Assembly (NCBI RefSeq): GCF_014695915.1
Contig: NZ_JACJPF010000024.1
Location: 1 to 64,000 of the forward strand
Source: Trichocoleus sp. FACHB-40
Lineage (GTDB): Bacteria > Cyanobacteriota > Cyanobacteriia > Cyanobacteriales > FACHB-T130
DNA: 64,000 nucleotides
Direction: 5' to 3'
Numbering within the stretch: position 1 is the stretch's first letter; each line of letters opens with the position of its first letter. A program made the translations under genes and the position numbers. Shown in pieces: positions 26,419 to 36,217 of the stretch. The notes beneath the pieces were generated by a model. It was not told where the DNA came from. It was given only the letters and a program-made list of their open reading frames with translations, and searched no databases.

Positions 26419-26424
26419 GAATTT

Positions 26425-27669
26425 TTAACTCCAATTGCGATCAGCTTCTGGCTGCAATCGTTTAGCCGCGTCAATCACATCTTGCAGTTCTACTGGATCA
26501 CTCAACGGATCAGTATCAAGTGTCATGACCCGATTGAATTCCTTCTGCCAGCGTCGCAGTTCTGCAATATAGGGTTCGTAAGGCACACGTCTGAGATTAT
26601 CCCCTTCCTCCACCAGGTCACAAATTCCGTTGTGTAGCCACTCACCCGTATGCCAATCCGGCATATCAACAGCGGGAAATAAACAGATTCCATGCAGATC
26701 CATGCCAGAATTAACCGCCGCCAGAGACTCTTCCACTACGTCCTTTAGCCACTCATCTCTTCCTTCTTCCAACCCACTGGTTTCGCCAATGATCATCGGT
26801 CTGTGATACCGCTCCCAGACGCGCTGCATTAAGTCATGGAGCGGTTTGATGCGATCGTCGTGGGGTTCGAGCGCTTGATGGGGCCCCTGTTCCCGGTATT
26901 CCATCTGACCAAAGGAATAGTTATTTGCACCAACGATATCGAGAATTTCCGGGGAACCGCCGAGTTCCGGGTGTTCTTTTCCGTAAAGGATGTCCCATGC
27001 GAGGAATGTGTCCACATAGGTTTCGTGATGCGCTGCCTCGACTAAATCCGGGTGATCGCGCGGTGCGACCACCTGAACCAAGGGATCAATGTGAACCATC
27101 CTTGAGGCGGGTTCCACTTCTCGAATTGCCTTAACTCCTGCGATCGCTGCCTTACACAACGCCAATCGCAAGCGAAAACGGTCTTCTTTTGTGGTTTTAT
27201 AAGGAGCCACCCAACCCCACTCGCCACCGCAGAACGAGAAAAAGGTAATCTCATTAATCGGCGTGAAAAAATAGGGGCCTGGTAAGCGGGGAATTACATA
27301 CTCTGCTGCTGCGCGACAGTAACGGGCAAAGCGATCGCTAAACTCATCAGAAAATGGATCGAGATCGTCTGGATATCCGTAGTGGCACAGATCCCAGATG
27401 GGAAGAATCTGCGTCTCCTGCATCGCTTCAATCATGGGGTCAAGGCTAGAGAAGTCGTAGCAGCCACCGCGATCGACTAACGGCCAAGGAATCGCTTCGC
27501 GTGCCACATCAATCCCCAGCGATCGCAATATGTTGTAGTCTTCCTGCGCGTGGCGATCGTGCTGTGTCTCCTTAATCAGATTCCGCCGCTGCTTGTCCTT
27601 CCAGAGAAACGTCGAACACTCAAAGCCAGAGATGAAGAAGGTGGGGAAAATTCCAGATCGTTGAGCCAT
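26425..27669 (-). CDS. Glycoside hydrolase family 1-like enzyme
   Basis: 414 residues of the GH-A barrel type. FISGFECSTF at the start, the acid/base region FTPINEITFF (glutamate about 139) and a nucleophile-like MIIGETSGLEEG (glutamate about 291) follow the GH1 order. LGIDVAREAIPWPLVD resembles the strand-2 block of beta-glucosidases. No signal peptide, so cytoplasmic. The substrate is not known; bacterial relatives are often annotated as family 1-like or beta-glucosidase-like. An IS1-family element has inserted directly at its stop codon without changing the protein. Confidence 0.75.
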   Translation of the reverse strand: MAQRSGIFPTFFISGFECSTFLWKDKQRRNLIKETQHDRHAQEDYNILRSLGIDVAREAIPWPLVDRGGCYDFSSLDPMIEAMQETQILPIWDLCHYGYPDDLDPFSDEFSDRFARYCRAAAEYVIPRLPGPYFFTPINEITFFSFCGGEWGWVAPYKTTKEDRFRLRLALCKAAIAGVKAIREVEPASRMVHIDPLVQVVAPRDHPDLVEAAHHETYVDTFLAWDILYGKEHPELGGSPEILDIVGANNYSFGQMEYREQGPHQALEPHDDRIKPLHDLMQRVWERYHRPMIIGETSGLEEGRDEWLKDVVEESLAAVNSGMDLHGICLFPAVDMPDWHTGEWLHNGICDLVEEGDNLRRVPYEPYIAELRRWQKEFNRVMTLDTDPLSDPVELQDVIDAAKRLQPEADRNWS

Positions 27670-27768
27670 GCGTTTGCTCTGTAAGTTTACTCGTCATGGT
27701 AGGCACTCTTGCTCATTTGAGACACTATCTAACGCGAGATAAATCCGTTGAGTTCTTTGGAGAAGTGT

Positions 27769-28614
27769 TTACAGCATTTCTAAGGAAACAGGTTTAGTAG
27801 GTGCTGGAAAAGCAGCATCTAAGGAAGCCAATTCATCAGCACTCAATTTCAAATTCAGGGCAGCATAATTCTGCTCTACATGGTCAATGCGGCTGGATTT
27901 GGGGATTACAATTACATTTTCCTGATGCAACAACCAGGCGATTGCTACTTGAGCCGTAGTGACTCCTCGTTCCCCTGCGATCGCCTTGAGTGCTTGATTG
28001 TTCAGCAAACGCCCTTGCTCAATCGGGGAATACGCCATGATAGGGATACCTCGTTGCTGACACCAGGGCAGTAAATTCCACTCAATTCCCCGTCGCATCA
28101 GGTTGTAGAGGACTTGATTGGTAGCAATTGCTTTCCCACCCTTCAACCCAATGACTTCTTCCATATCCTCGACATCAAAGTTACTCACCCCATAGCTGCG
28201 AATTTTGCCTGCTTGTTGCAGCGTTTGAAATGCTTCCAAAGTCTCTACCAGTGGCACAGAACCGCGCCAGTGGAGCAGGTAAAGGTCAAGATAGTCGGTT
28301 TTCAAGCGTTGGAGACTTCTTTCGCAGGCAGCAATTGTTCCTCGCTTCGAGGCGTTATGAGGGTAGACTTTGCTAACTAGAAAGACGGATGCACGACGAT
28401 TTGCGATCGCGTGGGCGATTACTTCCTCTGCACCGCCTTCGCCATACATTTCGGCAGTGTCAATCAAAGATAAACCCAAATCGAGTCCGTGGCGTAAGGC
28501 ATCAATTTCGCTCTGGCGATTTCTGGCATTCTCCCCCATCTGCCAGGTGCCCATACCAAGAATCGGAATTAATTGTCCAGAAGGTAGTTTAAGAGTTCGC
28601 ACGGCAGTTTCCAT
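27769..28614 (-). CDS. Aldo/keto reductase
   Basis: 281 residues, complete. The catalytic tetrad is visible: D and Y in DTAEMYGEGGAEE (about 50-62), K in LVSKVYP (about 81) and H in LYLLHWRG (about 114). NADPH-binding residues lie in VIVIPKSSRIDHV. It resembles the 2,5-diketo-gluconate reductase-like group with broad substrate range. It follows the GH1-like gene on the same strand with a 99-bp spacer. Confidence 0.9.
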   Translation of the reverse strand: METAVRTLKLPSGQLIPILGMGTWQMGENARNRQSEIDALRHGLDLGLSLIDTAEMYGEGGAEEVIAHAIANRRASVFLVSKVYPHNASKRGTIAACERSLQRLKTDYLDLYLLHWRGSVPLVETLEAFQTLQQAGKIRSYGVSNFDVEDMEEVIGLKGGKAIATNQVLYNLMRRGIEWNLLPWCQQRGIPIMAYSPIEQGRLLNNQALKAIAGERGVTTAQVAIAWLLHQENVIVIPKSSRIDHVEQNYAALNLKLSADELASLDAAFPAPTKPVSLEML

Positions 28615-28907
28615 CCATTCAACCTATTGCCCTTGAGCGCATTTTTGGCTGACGCATGGGCATGGCATCAATTCTAGAGAAAAGCACTGTTAGAGCGGTA
28701 GGTGCTTCCGTTGTTTCTGAGTAGAGTTTTTTTCAACCAAAACTACGGTAGTCTTCCGGCTTACAACAAAGTTATTGTCTGAGATGGTTAGCAGAAGCCT
28801 TAGAGAGTAAATATAAGTACCAGGAATTACGCAACTGTTAGCCGCGAGCTAACCCGATGAAGTAATAATGAAACTGATTTCTTGCCTCCCTCAGTTGTGT
28901 TTGTCTT

Positions 28908-29528
28908 ATGCTCAGTGTCCCTCTGCAACTACCTGACGCAGATATCGTGTTCTACCCGTCTCTGCTGGATGGGCAGGAAAGCGATCGCTTGCTCACACAA
29001 CTGACTGAAACAATCGACTGGCGACAGGACTGGATTACCATTTACGGGCGTTCAATGCCTCAACCGAGGCTGACGGCTTGGTATGCCGATCCCGGTAAAT
29101 CCTACACTTACTCTGGCATCACGATGCACCCCTCTCCCTGGACAGGCACACTACTCGACCTCAAGGCAAAGGCTGAAGCGGTTTCTGGTGTGGTGTTCAA
29201 CAGTGTGTTGCTCAATCTCTACCGAGATGGCAACGACAGCATGGGGTGGCACAGCGATGATGAACCAGAGCTAGGACACAATCCAGTTATTGGTTCTCTG
29301 AGTTTGGGAGGAACACGGCGGTTCATACTGCGGCACCGAGCCGAAAAAGGCTTGAAGCATCAACTTGAGTTAACTTCTGGTAGTTTTCTACTGATGCAAG
29401 GGACAACGCAGCATTACTGGCAGCATCAAATTCCTAAGACTAAACGTCCGGTTCCTCCCCGGATTAATTTGACCTTTCGAGTCATTGACTTGTCAGTTCG
29501 CCTTACTAGCGAACTTGACACTGATTGA
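28908..29528 (+). CDS. AlkB-like 2-oxoglutarate/Fe(II) dioxygenase
   Basis: 206 residues. The iron ligands are H and D in GWHSDDEPELG (about 113-123) and a histidine in QHYWQHQIP; PRINLTFR carries the 2-oxoglutarate arginines. VFNSVLLNLYRDGNDSMG is the typical lead-in of AlkB/ALKBH2-type enzymes, which repair alkylated bases in DNA or RNA. The 3' end overlaps that of the convergent lipoprotein gene by 23 bp. Confidence 0.9.
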   Translation: MLSVPLQLPDADIVFYPSLLDGQESDRLLTQLTETIDWRQDWITIYGRSMPQPRLTAWYADPGKSYTYSGITMHPSPWTGTLLDLKAKAEAVSGVVFNSVLLNLYRDGNDSMGWHSDDEPELGHNPVIGSLSLGGTRRFILRHRAEKGLKHQLELTSGSFLLMQGTTQHYWQHQIPKTKRPVPPRINLTFRVIDLSVRLTSELDTD

Positions 29529-30699
29529 GCTTGGTAAACAAAGCAGGCACGTAGTCATAATAGCGATCGCTAGCAAGATAAATGGCATCCGTGGTACAAC
29601 TGCCACAACCGGGTTCGCTGAGCATGTCACTCAGCAAGTTGGAGGAAATTCCTCCCCAAGGAAACTGTCCGATTGGTGCCGTAGCAGTAGAGTTCAGTTC
29701 CGAATCGAATCGCCATTTGGTTCCAGCTAACACGACCCCAAAAGGATTGTTTTCCGGTAATGGTTGGCTTCTGCGCCATCCCACTGCCTGTCCAAACTGC
29801 TCAACTCGTGCTTTCGGATTTTTCGTCTGGGAGGCTGTCTGCTGCCAGATGCGCTTTTGAGCGCTATAGCCAAAGCGTCCCTTACTGGCTTGCGACCAGA
29901 GAGTGTCTATGCTACGAAAGTCTTCGCAGGGAAGACTATTGAGCAGGGTTTTGCTGCCGTAGAGTAAGTCTGCACCCTGTCCTTGGAGCTTCTGCAATCG
30001 CTGGAAGATGGCGCGAGTCTCTACATCCGCACCCCGCCAGTCACCGGCTGCTAAAAGGCTTTTGAGGCGGCTGTAGTTGATGCGCCATTTATTAGGAGAG
30101 GTGCTAGCGATCGCATCGAAGGTGAAGCTTTTAACGATGTCCTGAAATACCTGCCGGATGGAATCGTTCTTTTGCAGGTAAGCGCCTTGTAGCCGAAATA
30201 CATAGCGACCATCAGCGCTGCTGAACAGCACGTTATCAGACTCGTAGAGTCCAGTCGAAGTGTAAGCGATCGCTTTCTGTCCCGCAACGGTGAGGGGGCG
30301 ATCGTCATTTTGGCTGAGTTCGCCTTTCCAGCTGGTTAGGGGCAACCGCTTGGAGTTGTCGTAAATGGTGATGCTGACGATCGGAGGAGTTTCAGGTAAA
30401 TTCCCCCGGTTCAAAAAATCTTTCTGCTGCCAGACTTCTAGGACTTCCAGAGGCGGACTTGGCTTCGTCGATTGAGTGGTTTCGGTAGGCGTAATCACAT
30501 AGGCCTTTGGGGATACGAAGCGAAACCCAAAGAGATCGCTCAGGTAAAAGACATCCCGACTTTGGACGGTTGCAGAGTTGGGAGTAGGTTTGGCAGCAAT
30601 TGCCACAGGCGCGGGAGATTGAGTGGAGGATGTTGGAAGATTTGTACTACAGCCAATAGCCAGAAATGTTAGTAACCCAACTACAATAGAGCGCTTCAT
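29506..30699 (-). CDS. Lipoprotein of unknown function
   Basis: 397 residues. The signal sequence ends in a lipobox, LAIGCS (cysteine about 17), then a proline/threonine-rich linker (to about 45). The body contains a domain starting VFYLSDLFGFRFVSPKAYVI and a later region with paired cysteines (LPCEDFRS, EPGCGSC). I do not recognise the family; it may be cyanobacterial. Convergent with the AlkB-like gene. Confidence 0.6.
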   Translation of the reverse strand: MKRSIVVGLLTFLAIGCSTNLPTSSTQSPAPVAIAAKPTPNSATVQSRDVFYLSDLFGFRFVSPKAYVITPTETTQSTKPSPPLEVLEVWQQKDFLNRGNLPETPPIVSITIYDNSKRLPLTSWKGELSQNDDRPLTVAGQKAIAYTSTGLYESDNVLFSSADGRYVFRLQGAYLQKNDSIRQVFQDIVKSFTFDAIASTSPNKWRINYSRLKSLLAAGDWRGADVETRAIFQRLQKLQGQGADLLYGSKTLLNSLPCEDFRSIDTLWSQASKGRFGYSAQKRIWQQTASQTKNPKARVEQFGQAVGWRRSQPLPENNPFGVVLAGTKWRFDSELNSTATAPIGQFPWGGISSNLLSDMLSEPGCGSCTTDAIYLASDRYYDYVPALFTKLNQCQVR

Positions 30700-30905
30700 A
30701 TCGCTAGCTTAAGTATTCTTTAATCTCGATGTCGTCTCCAGTCTGGCAAGTTTGCGATTGAATCGGTTGGTTTGTTTCAGTTTGAGATACAAAGGCGATC
30801 TCTCTATTGGTTTGCACCGATCAACTCAGAAGACGAAAGGCAAACTTAAGCCGCCTTCGCTGCCGACACTCGGCTGAGCTTCGTTGTTGTGCAACACTTA
30901 CAAGC

Positions 30906-31349
30906 CTATGAGACTGGTAAACCAATTTGCGTGAACCAAGTGTACTTGTCTATGTAGCCACGCTGGAAACGAATTTTGCCATCAATGACCTGAAAGAAGC
31001 CACACCCGCGTAGTGTAAAACTCTTGCCGGTTGGTGGGTTGCCGCCAAGCTCACCCAAGAATGTGCCGCCACCGCTCCACTCAACGATCGCCCACTCGCC
31101 ATCCTCGAAGATATTTTCAGGATGCGTGTAGTTGTCTGGAAAGGCATTGAAGAAGGCGATGAAACTCTCAAGCAGTGCCTCCCGCCCTTGAAGTGGGGCA
31201 CCAAAGGCAACCTGATGGTTGATGGCATCATCGTGATAAAGCTCGATGAGTGCGTAAGGATCGCGAGCGTTATAGGCAGCAACCCAGTCGTGTAGAACTT
31301 CTTTGGGCAATTTCATATCGCTAATCATACCAAAGACAATTGCGACCAA
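30906..31349 (-). CDS. SnoaL-like / NTF2-fold protein
   Basis: 147 residues. The NTF2 pattern is clear: VAAYNARDPYALIELYHDDA (about 24-43), a middle FIAFFNAFPD helix and an ending with GCGFFQVIDGKI and YIDKYTWFTQIG. Members act as small cyclases, isomerases or carriers on polyketide-like or other small substrates. The true start may be M8 or M12, as the first residues (MVAIVFG) fall outside the domain. Confidence 0.75.
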   Translation of the reverse strand: MVAIVFGMISDMKLPKEVLHDWVAAYNARDPYALIELYHDDAINHQVAFGAPLQGREALLESFIAFFNAFPDNYTHPENIFEDGEWAIVEWSGGGTFLGELGGNPPTGKSFTLRGCGFFQVIDGKIRFQRGYIDKYTWFTQIGLPVS

Positions 31350-31668
31350 ATATTATTTGGCTGCACAACGATAATGCTAAGCGCTGGCAAACAACCGCAA
31401 TGCTGTCAAATCAATCACAGAAATAATGAGATGTTGGTTTTTCAAAGCCCGATTCAACCTACGGTGATGAGCGATCGCACTATCAACAGATGCAGCGTGG
31501 ACTAATACCATACTGTACTGGACTGCTGGTTTGATCGGCGGTGGTGCAAAGGTTATCGACTACGAGCAAAGACACCTCCTTGAAGATACGGATTGCACTC
31601 ACCCAACACTAAACAAGTGCGATCCCCAGAGATTAAGTGAGCCAGTCTAACAGCTGGTTAGATTTTTC
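31350..31668. other. intergenic region with a possible gene relic
   Basis: On the minus strand a 45-residue frame ending in TAG near 31378 (AIAHHRRLNRALKNQHLIIS and on) looks coding but cannot be named. The remaining sequence shows only HIP1 sites. Confidence 0.3.
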
Positions 31669-31758
31669 CTAGAATGCGATCGCTTCCATTTGCTGAGAAC
31701 TTTCTTTGAGCATTTGGGCGATCGCATTATTCGTGAAGGGAGAGCGATCGCTTAGCAT
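31669..31758 (-). repeat. dispersed repeat with conserved coding tail, copy 2
   Basis: From ATG at 31758 to TAG at 31669 this encodes 29 residues, MLSDRSPFTNNAIAQMLKES then SQQMEAIAF. Copy 3 at 33422-33505 encodes a near-identical tail in the same orientation; copy 1 is at 14340. The two copies here flank the chemoreceptor gene as direct repeats. It may be a small peptide gene or the tail of a lost gene. Confidence 0.55.
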
Positions 31759-31903
31759 AGTATACCGAAAGTGATCGCTCTCCTTATCAATAAATAACAC
31801 AGCAAATATTAAGAGGAAATCCTAATATTAGAGATATAGAGCAGGGACGAGTACTTATGTTGTTTAGGTGAACCTTGTCAATGACTAAATCTATATCTTT
31901 ATT

Positions 31904-33379
31904 GTGATAATACGCCTGAGTATGAAATCTAAAATATTATCTTCTGGGAGTCTCTCTCGTCTCCAGCTTCTAACAGTTCCCTTAGCACTTACTCTCACCT
32001 TGATTGGAGGGATTGGTTGGTATGTGTGGGATTCTTACCAAGCTTTCAAAAGAATCCAGACACAAGATATGCGGATTCAACAATTGAGCGCAGAGATTAC
32101 CTATCTTGATGAAGTGCTAACGATGTCAGCTCACATGGCTGTTGCAACAGGTGATTCTCAATGGATAGAGCGTTACCAAAAATATGACCCCCAAGTTATT
32201 GCAGCGCTGGCAGAAGCGACAAAGTTAATCCCGACTGTTTTTGAGGGCAAGGCTAGCGAGCAGATTAATGCTTCTGCTCAAAAGCTGCTGGCTATGGAAG
32301 AAGAGGCGTTTCAGTTGGTTCAACGGGGTCAGCGGCAACTAGCATCCGAGCTTTTGTTTGGTCAAGAATATGAAACACAAAAACAGATTTATACAGCAGC
32401 AATGGGGCAGGTTACATCTGCTATGCAACAGTATGCAGAAAACTCGCTCAAGACACAAACCCAAAAAGCATCGATCGCAATCTTGATCGTGATTGCAACC
32501 TTGATAATCTTAATACTGGTTTGGATTTTTGTGCTGCGGATGTTAGTAAACTCAATTCAATCAATTCGCGAGGTGAGTTCTACCATCTCTGCGGTAACTA
32601 ATCAAATCACATCCGCTATCCAAGAGCAAGAAGAGTTAGCAGTAGAACAAGCTTCCGCCGTTAGTCAAACAACCGCCACAATGAATGAGTTAGGCAGTTC
32701 GGCGCGTCAGTCAGCAGAGCAGGTTGAAGTAGCTCTAATAGAAGCAAAGCAAGCTCTAAACTTAGCAGACAATGGAACTCAGGTTGTTAGTCAAACCCTC
32801 AACAGTATGGATACTTTGAAAAATAAGGTAGGAGCGATCGCGGATCGGATTTCCTGCCTAAGTGAGCAAACCCGACAAATTGGTACTATTTCTAGCTTGG
32901 CTAGGGACTTAGCCAATCAAACCAATATGCTTTCACTTAATGCTGCTGTGGAAGCAGTTCGGGCAGGTGAAGCTGGAAGAGGATTTTCAGTCGTTGCTTC
33001 AGAAATTCGCAAATTGGCCGACCAAAGCAAAGGATCAGCCCAAAAGATTGCTAATCTGGTCAACGATATTCAATTAGCCATTACCTCAACGGCTATGGTA
33101 ACGGACGAAGGGACAAAAACCGTTAGTGAAGGCATGAATCTCAGCAACAGGAGCGCTCAGACATTTAATAATGTTGCTAACGCTGTGAATACGATTACCC
33201 TAAATAGCCAGCAAATTTCGTTGACTGCTCAACAGCAAGCTGTTGCCATACAACAAGTTTTTGAAGCGATGAACTCTCTAAACCAGGGGGCAAGCCGAAC
33301 AACTAATGTTATCAGTCAAACTAAAACCGCTGCTCAACAACTCAACGAAGCTGCCTCTAGCCTTAAAGAACTGGTCTAG
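31904..33379 (+). CDS. Methyl-accepting chemotaxis protein
   Basis: 491 residues (GTG start; ATG at 31922 is an alternative). Two membrane segments (about 21-43 and 196-217) bound a periplasmic helical domain of about 150 residues. A long cytoplasmic coiled coil carries the conserved hairpin tip, with [20 protein letters not shown] and [12 protein letters not shown] (about 346-380), where CheA and CheW bind. No typical HAMP motif is obvious. No che genes are in the window, so it is an orphan receptor, perhaps for phototaxis or another surface behaviour. Confidence 0.9.
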   Translation: MIIRLSMKSKILSSGSLSRLQLLTVPLALTLTLIGGIGWYVWDSYQAFKRIQTQDMRIQQLSAEITYLDEVLTMSAHMAVATGDSQWIERYQKYDPQVIAALAEATKLIPTVFEGKASEQINASAQKLLAMEEEAFQLVQRGQRQLASELLFGQEYETQKQIYTAAMGQVTSAMQQYAENSLKTQTQKASIAILIVIATLIILILVWIFVLRMLVNSIQSIREVSSTISAVTNQITSAIQEQEELAVEQASAVSQTTATMNELGSSARQSAEQVEVALIEAKQALNLADNGTQVVSQTLNSMDTLKNKVGAIADRISCLSEQTRQIGTISSLARDLANQTNMLSLNAAVEAVRAGEAGRGFSVVASEIRKLADQSKGSAQKIANLVNDIQLAITSTAMVTDEGTKTVSEGMNLSNRSAQTFNNVANAVNTITLNSQQISLTAQQQAVAIQQVFEAMNSLNQGASRTTNVISQTKTAAQQLNEAASSLKELV

Positions 33380-33421
33380 TGTGTGTATTTAGTTGAGTTG
33401 AGTGCGTAGATACTCCCTATG

Positions 33422-33505
33422 CTACGATCGCTTCCATGTGCTGAGAACTTCCTTCAAGCATTTTGGCGATCGCATTCTTGATGAAGAGAGAGCAATCGCA
33501 TATTG
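33422..33505 (-). repeat. dispersed repeat with conserved coding tail, copy 3
   Basis: The minus strand reads CDCSLFIKNAIAKMLEGSSQ then HMEAIVA and TAG (33422-33424). It aligns with the copy at 31669-31758 over about 28 codons, with changes that mostly preserve the frame. Confidence 0.55.
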
Positions 33506-33521
33506 TAGCGGAAGCGATCGC

Positions 33522-33929
33522 TTACGCCTCAATTTCCCAATCCTCAACCTGCAACCCCTCAATCCGCCTAAACTCTCGTGTATTATGTGTCACCAGAGTT
33601 AAATTATTTGCCAGAGCGATGGCTGCAATTTGCAAATCATAAGCACCAATCGGAGTTCCCACGCTGGCAAGACGCGCACGAATTTGACCACACGCGCTCG
33701 CAGCCTCATCTCCAAAAGGCAGCCAGACAAACCGCCTCAAAAATTCCTGTTGCCGTTCTAGCGTTCGAGTTGGGTTATTGCTTCGTAGCGCACCATAAAA
33801 TAGTTCAGCTTTGACCACCGAACACACAGCCATGTCTTCCGTAGGTGTAGAAAGCAAGCGATCACGCACCGAAGTTGAACGACTATTCAAATACGTCACA
33901 CAAACATTCGTATCCAACAGGTAACGCAT
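33522..33929 (-). CDS. vapC: VapC-family PIN-domain toxin
   Basis: 135 residues. MRYLLDTNVC (D6), VVKAELFYG (glutamate about 43) and TPIGAYDLQIAA (about 95-106) give the PIN acids. It is a close paralogue of the toxin at 16335-16742 and has the same final residues (DWEIEA). Its antitoxin gene lies immediately upstream, with 2 bases between. Confidence 0.9.
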   Translation of the reverse strand: MRYLLDTNVCVTYLNSRSTSVRDRLLSTPTEDMAVCSVVKAELFYGALRSNNPTRTLERQQEFLRRFVWLPFGDEAASACGQIRARLASVGTPIGAYDLQIAAIALANNLTLVTHNTREFRRIEGLQVEDWEIEA

Positions 33930-33931
33930 TC

Positions 33932-34174
33932 CTAGTCAAAAGCTCCGGCAAGGTCATCATCAAGAGCTTCTGCAATCCCCTCTTCATCCAGAATAATCGG
34001 GTCATCCGCACAGATACCATAGAGAGATTCTAATGAGGGTTCAATGGTTGTTAACGATGGAACAGGCTGATAAATCACCATTACTTCCAGATCCTGCTCT
34101 CTTAGCCCTACAGGAATTTCAAGATAGAGGATGCCATCTTGTCCAACACGTTGCCTTACTTTAATGCTCTCCAT
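33932..34174 (-). CDS. Antitoxin of a VapBC-type pair
   Basis: 80 residues, acidic, with GQDGILYLEIPVGLREQDLE and VMVIYQPV in the first half, as in the antitoxin at 16114-16335. The C-terminal half (LDEEGIAEALDDDLAGAFD) is the likely toxin-binding part. It has no classic ribbon-helix-helix or AbrB motif that I can point to, so the DNA-binding type is unknown. Confidence 0.75.
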   Translation of the reverse strand: MESIKVRQRVGQDGILYLEIPVGLREQDLEVMVIYQPVPSLTTIEPSLESLYGICADDPIILDEEGIAEALDDDLAGAFD

Positions 34175-34283
34175 CGTCCTTGGCTCCGTGCTTACAACCT
34201 AGAACCCCAACACACTGAAAAACAGAGGCAATACCTTGCATTCATCTACTATTACACCAAACTCAACGGCGATCCACCCATAC

Positions 34284-34949
34284 TTACCACGGCAGCACCT
34301 CTCCATTAGCGTGCCAAAAAGTACCTGTATTCTCCAACGTCAATTCATCAATCCGAGCCAACAAGCCCTTGACGGACTCTTCTGGAGTAATGCCACCAGA
34401 TGTAAAATTCGTCATGCGGGTTTGAACTAACCCAGGATGCAGAATTGCCACTGCGATCGCACGCGGTTTGAGATCGAGAGATAGCGACTTGCCAGCCATT
34501 GACAACGCTACTTTAGACATTCGGTAGCCATAGGAACTGCCAGAGGTATTATCTGTGATCGAACCCATCCGACTTGTCATCAAGGCGATTTTGGAGCCGG
34601 CTTTGAGAAGTGGCAATAGCGCGTGAGTCACTCGTAAAGGCCCCAGAGCATTCACCTCAAACTGCTCTCGAATGCTCTCAAAATCTAAGTCTTCCAGCGT
34701 CACGCGCTTGACAATTCCTGCATTGTTAATCAGGACATCAATAGTCGTACCATCAAGGCGATCGCGCAAAGAAGCAACCGAAGCATCAGAGGTAATATCA
34801 ACCCCCTCCTCAACCTGCACCCCTAGCTGCTTCAATTCCTCAGAAGCACTGCGACAGACGGCAATAACGCGATCGCCCCGCGCTTGCAGTTGGCGGCAAT
34901 ATTCGTAACCAATTCCCCGATTGGTACCCGTAATCAGATAAGTTGCCAT
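34284..34949 (-). CDS. Short-chain dehydrogenase/reductase
   Basis: 221 residues. The NAD(P)-binding motif is TGTNRGIG (about 7-14), NNAG stabilises the sheet (about 74-77), and the catalytic Y-x-x-x-K lies in SSYGYRMSKVA (about 136-146) with a preceding serine. The short length fits the C-factor/CsgA-like group of SDRs. The substrate is unknown. It is the third gene in the run after MAPEG and DUF4336. A relic of a close relative is at 16847. Confidence 0.85.
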   Translation of the reverse strand: MATYLITGTNRGIGYEYCRQLQARGDRVIAVCRSASEELKQLGVQVEEGVDITSDASVASLRDRLDGTTIDVLINNAGIVKRVTLEDLDFESIREQFEVNALGPLRVTHALLPLLKAGSKIALMTSRMGSITDNTSGSSYGYRMSKVALSMAGKSLSLDLKPRAIAVAILHPGLVQTRMTNFTSGGITPEESVKGLLARIDELTLENTGTFWHANGEVLPW

Positions 34950-34968
34950 GCGAACTCCAATGTCTTAA

Positions 34969-35685
34969 TTAGAGAGACGTTCCTAGAAACCACTCATAGC
35001 CTATTTGAAACTGTCGCTTACCATCCTGCTCCAGAATGCTGCCGTGTGCCACGATCGCTCGGTCAAAATCCCAGGAGAGGATCTGTTGAATGGACTGCTT
35101 TACCTGGGTTTTCTCCTGAGTTGCGATTTTTTCCAGTAATGATGGACGAAGTTGCTGGTAGCTACCGATCAGTTTGGCAACTAACTGTGTAGTAAGCGAA
35201 CTGTTTCCATCAAAATGAAATGCCAGGTCGGTCACAATCAAAGTGCGACTTTTGGCATGGAAGAAAACCCATTCATTCAGAGGAGAGTATCCTTTGATAT
35301 CCAGTGTGTTGAACCCTGTAACCATCGCAGCTTCAACGCCATCAAAAAGCTGGCTGGTGCGATCGCTAAGAATCTGGTCAATCACTAAATCGGGGCGCTT
35401 CTGTTCTAAACCCGATGTTGCCCAAAGTTCTGCATCAGGATAAATCTGCTTGAACTGGGCGACGAACAAGTGATGATACAAATTGGGAACAACGATGTAA
35501 CCAACGTCTCCTAATTGATTCAATTGATTAATCAGTGCCTCATCAATGCGAATTGGTGAGATGACCATTAATTTGTTATCGTTCAGACGAATCACCGTCA
35601 TTCTCGTCCCAACTTCTAACCCAAAATATTTCAGCGGTTGTTCAGCAACCCAAATGTCGGTATCAATCGCTCTCAGCATCGTCAT
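34969..35685 (-). CDS. DUF4336 metallo-beta-lactamase-like protein
   Basis: 238 residues. It begins TDIWVAEQPLKYFGLEVGTR and has NLYHHLFVAQFK (about 90-101), the altered metal-binding block of DUF4336, and later AIVAHGSIL with a single histidine. The full H-x-H-x-D-H zinc motif is missing, so it may not be a hydrolase. Found mainly in bacteria with unknown role. 19 bp separates it from the downstream SDR gene. Confidence 0.75.
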   Translation of the reverse strand: MTMLRAIDTDIWVAEQPLKYFGLEVGTRMTVIRLNDNKLMVISPIRIDEALINQLNQLGDVGYIVVPNLYHHLFVAQFKQIYPDAELWATSGLEQKRPDLVIDQILSDRTSQLFDGVEAAMVTGFNTLDIKGYSPLNEWVFFHAKSRTLIVTDLAFHFDGNSSLTTQLVAKLIGSYQQLRPSLLEKIATQEKTQVKQSIQQILSWDFDRAIVAHGSILEQDGKRQFQIGYEWFLGTSL

Positions 35686-35713
35686 GATTCAATTAGATTC
35701 GGTGGGTGAAGGA

Positions 35714-36217
35714 TTAGAATTGCCGCACGCTGTAGTAAAGACAGGCTACACTACCGACGATATAAACTAACCAGGTGCCAAAAAAGCCAATCGCCCGTCC
35801 CGGTGACGGCCCATAGGTTTGGATCAATCCCCAAGCATGAGCAATCCGCGCCAGAATCAGCGTTGCACCCAGCAGCCACAGCATTCCAGATGCGGCTTGC
35901 ATCCACTCCAAGGCAATCAGAAATAACAAGCCGAGAGGCAGATACTCGGTGAAATTGCCATGCGCCCGGATCGTCCGCTGCAACACCCCATCATCCACCT
36001 CTTTCGTGACAACGGATTGTTGCGTCAGTTTCTCTACAAATGCTGCCCAGGCGTTGGGATGCTTCAAGTAATTGGGCTGTGAGGCAATTTCTGCGGGGGT
36101 CGCACCATGCCAAATGCGAGTCCGGGTACGTTCCATCGCCACCCGATAGGACAAACCTAGAGCCAGTAACCCGTGACAGCCAATGAAGAAGGTTGAAATC
36201 GGAATCAGTGCAGACAT
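35714..36217 (-). CDS. MAPEG-family membrane protein
   Basis: 167 residues with four membrane helices and the MAPEG signature R-x-H-x-NF-x-E in RTIRAHGNFTEYLPLGLL (about 82-99). MAPEG proteins conjugate glutathione to lipophilic compounds or isomerise lipid mediators. It heads a minus-strand run with DUF4336 and SDR genes and faces the AraC regulator across a 201-bp spacer; a detoxification or stress role is likely. Confidence 0.85.
   Translation of the reverse strand: MSALIPISTFFIGCHGLLALGLSYRVAMERTRTRIWHGATPAEIASQPNYLKHPNAWAAFVEKLTQQSVVTKEVDDGVLQRTIRAHGNFTEYLPLGLLFLIALEWMQAASGMLWLLGATLILARIAHAWGLIQTYGPSPGRAIGFFGTWLVYIVGSVACLYYSVRQF

Noticed and set aside
31904-33379. chemotaxis operon
   Set aside because: Only the receptor is present; no cheA, cheW, cheY or pil genes adjoin it.
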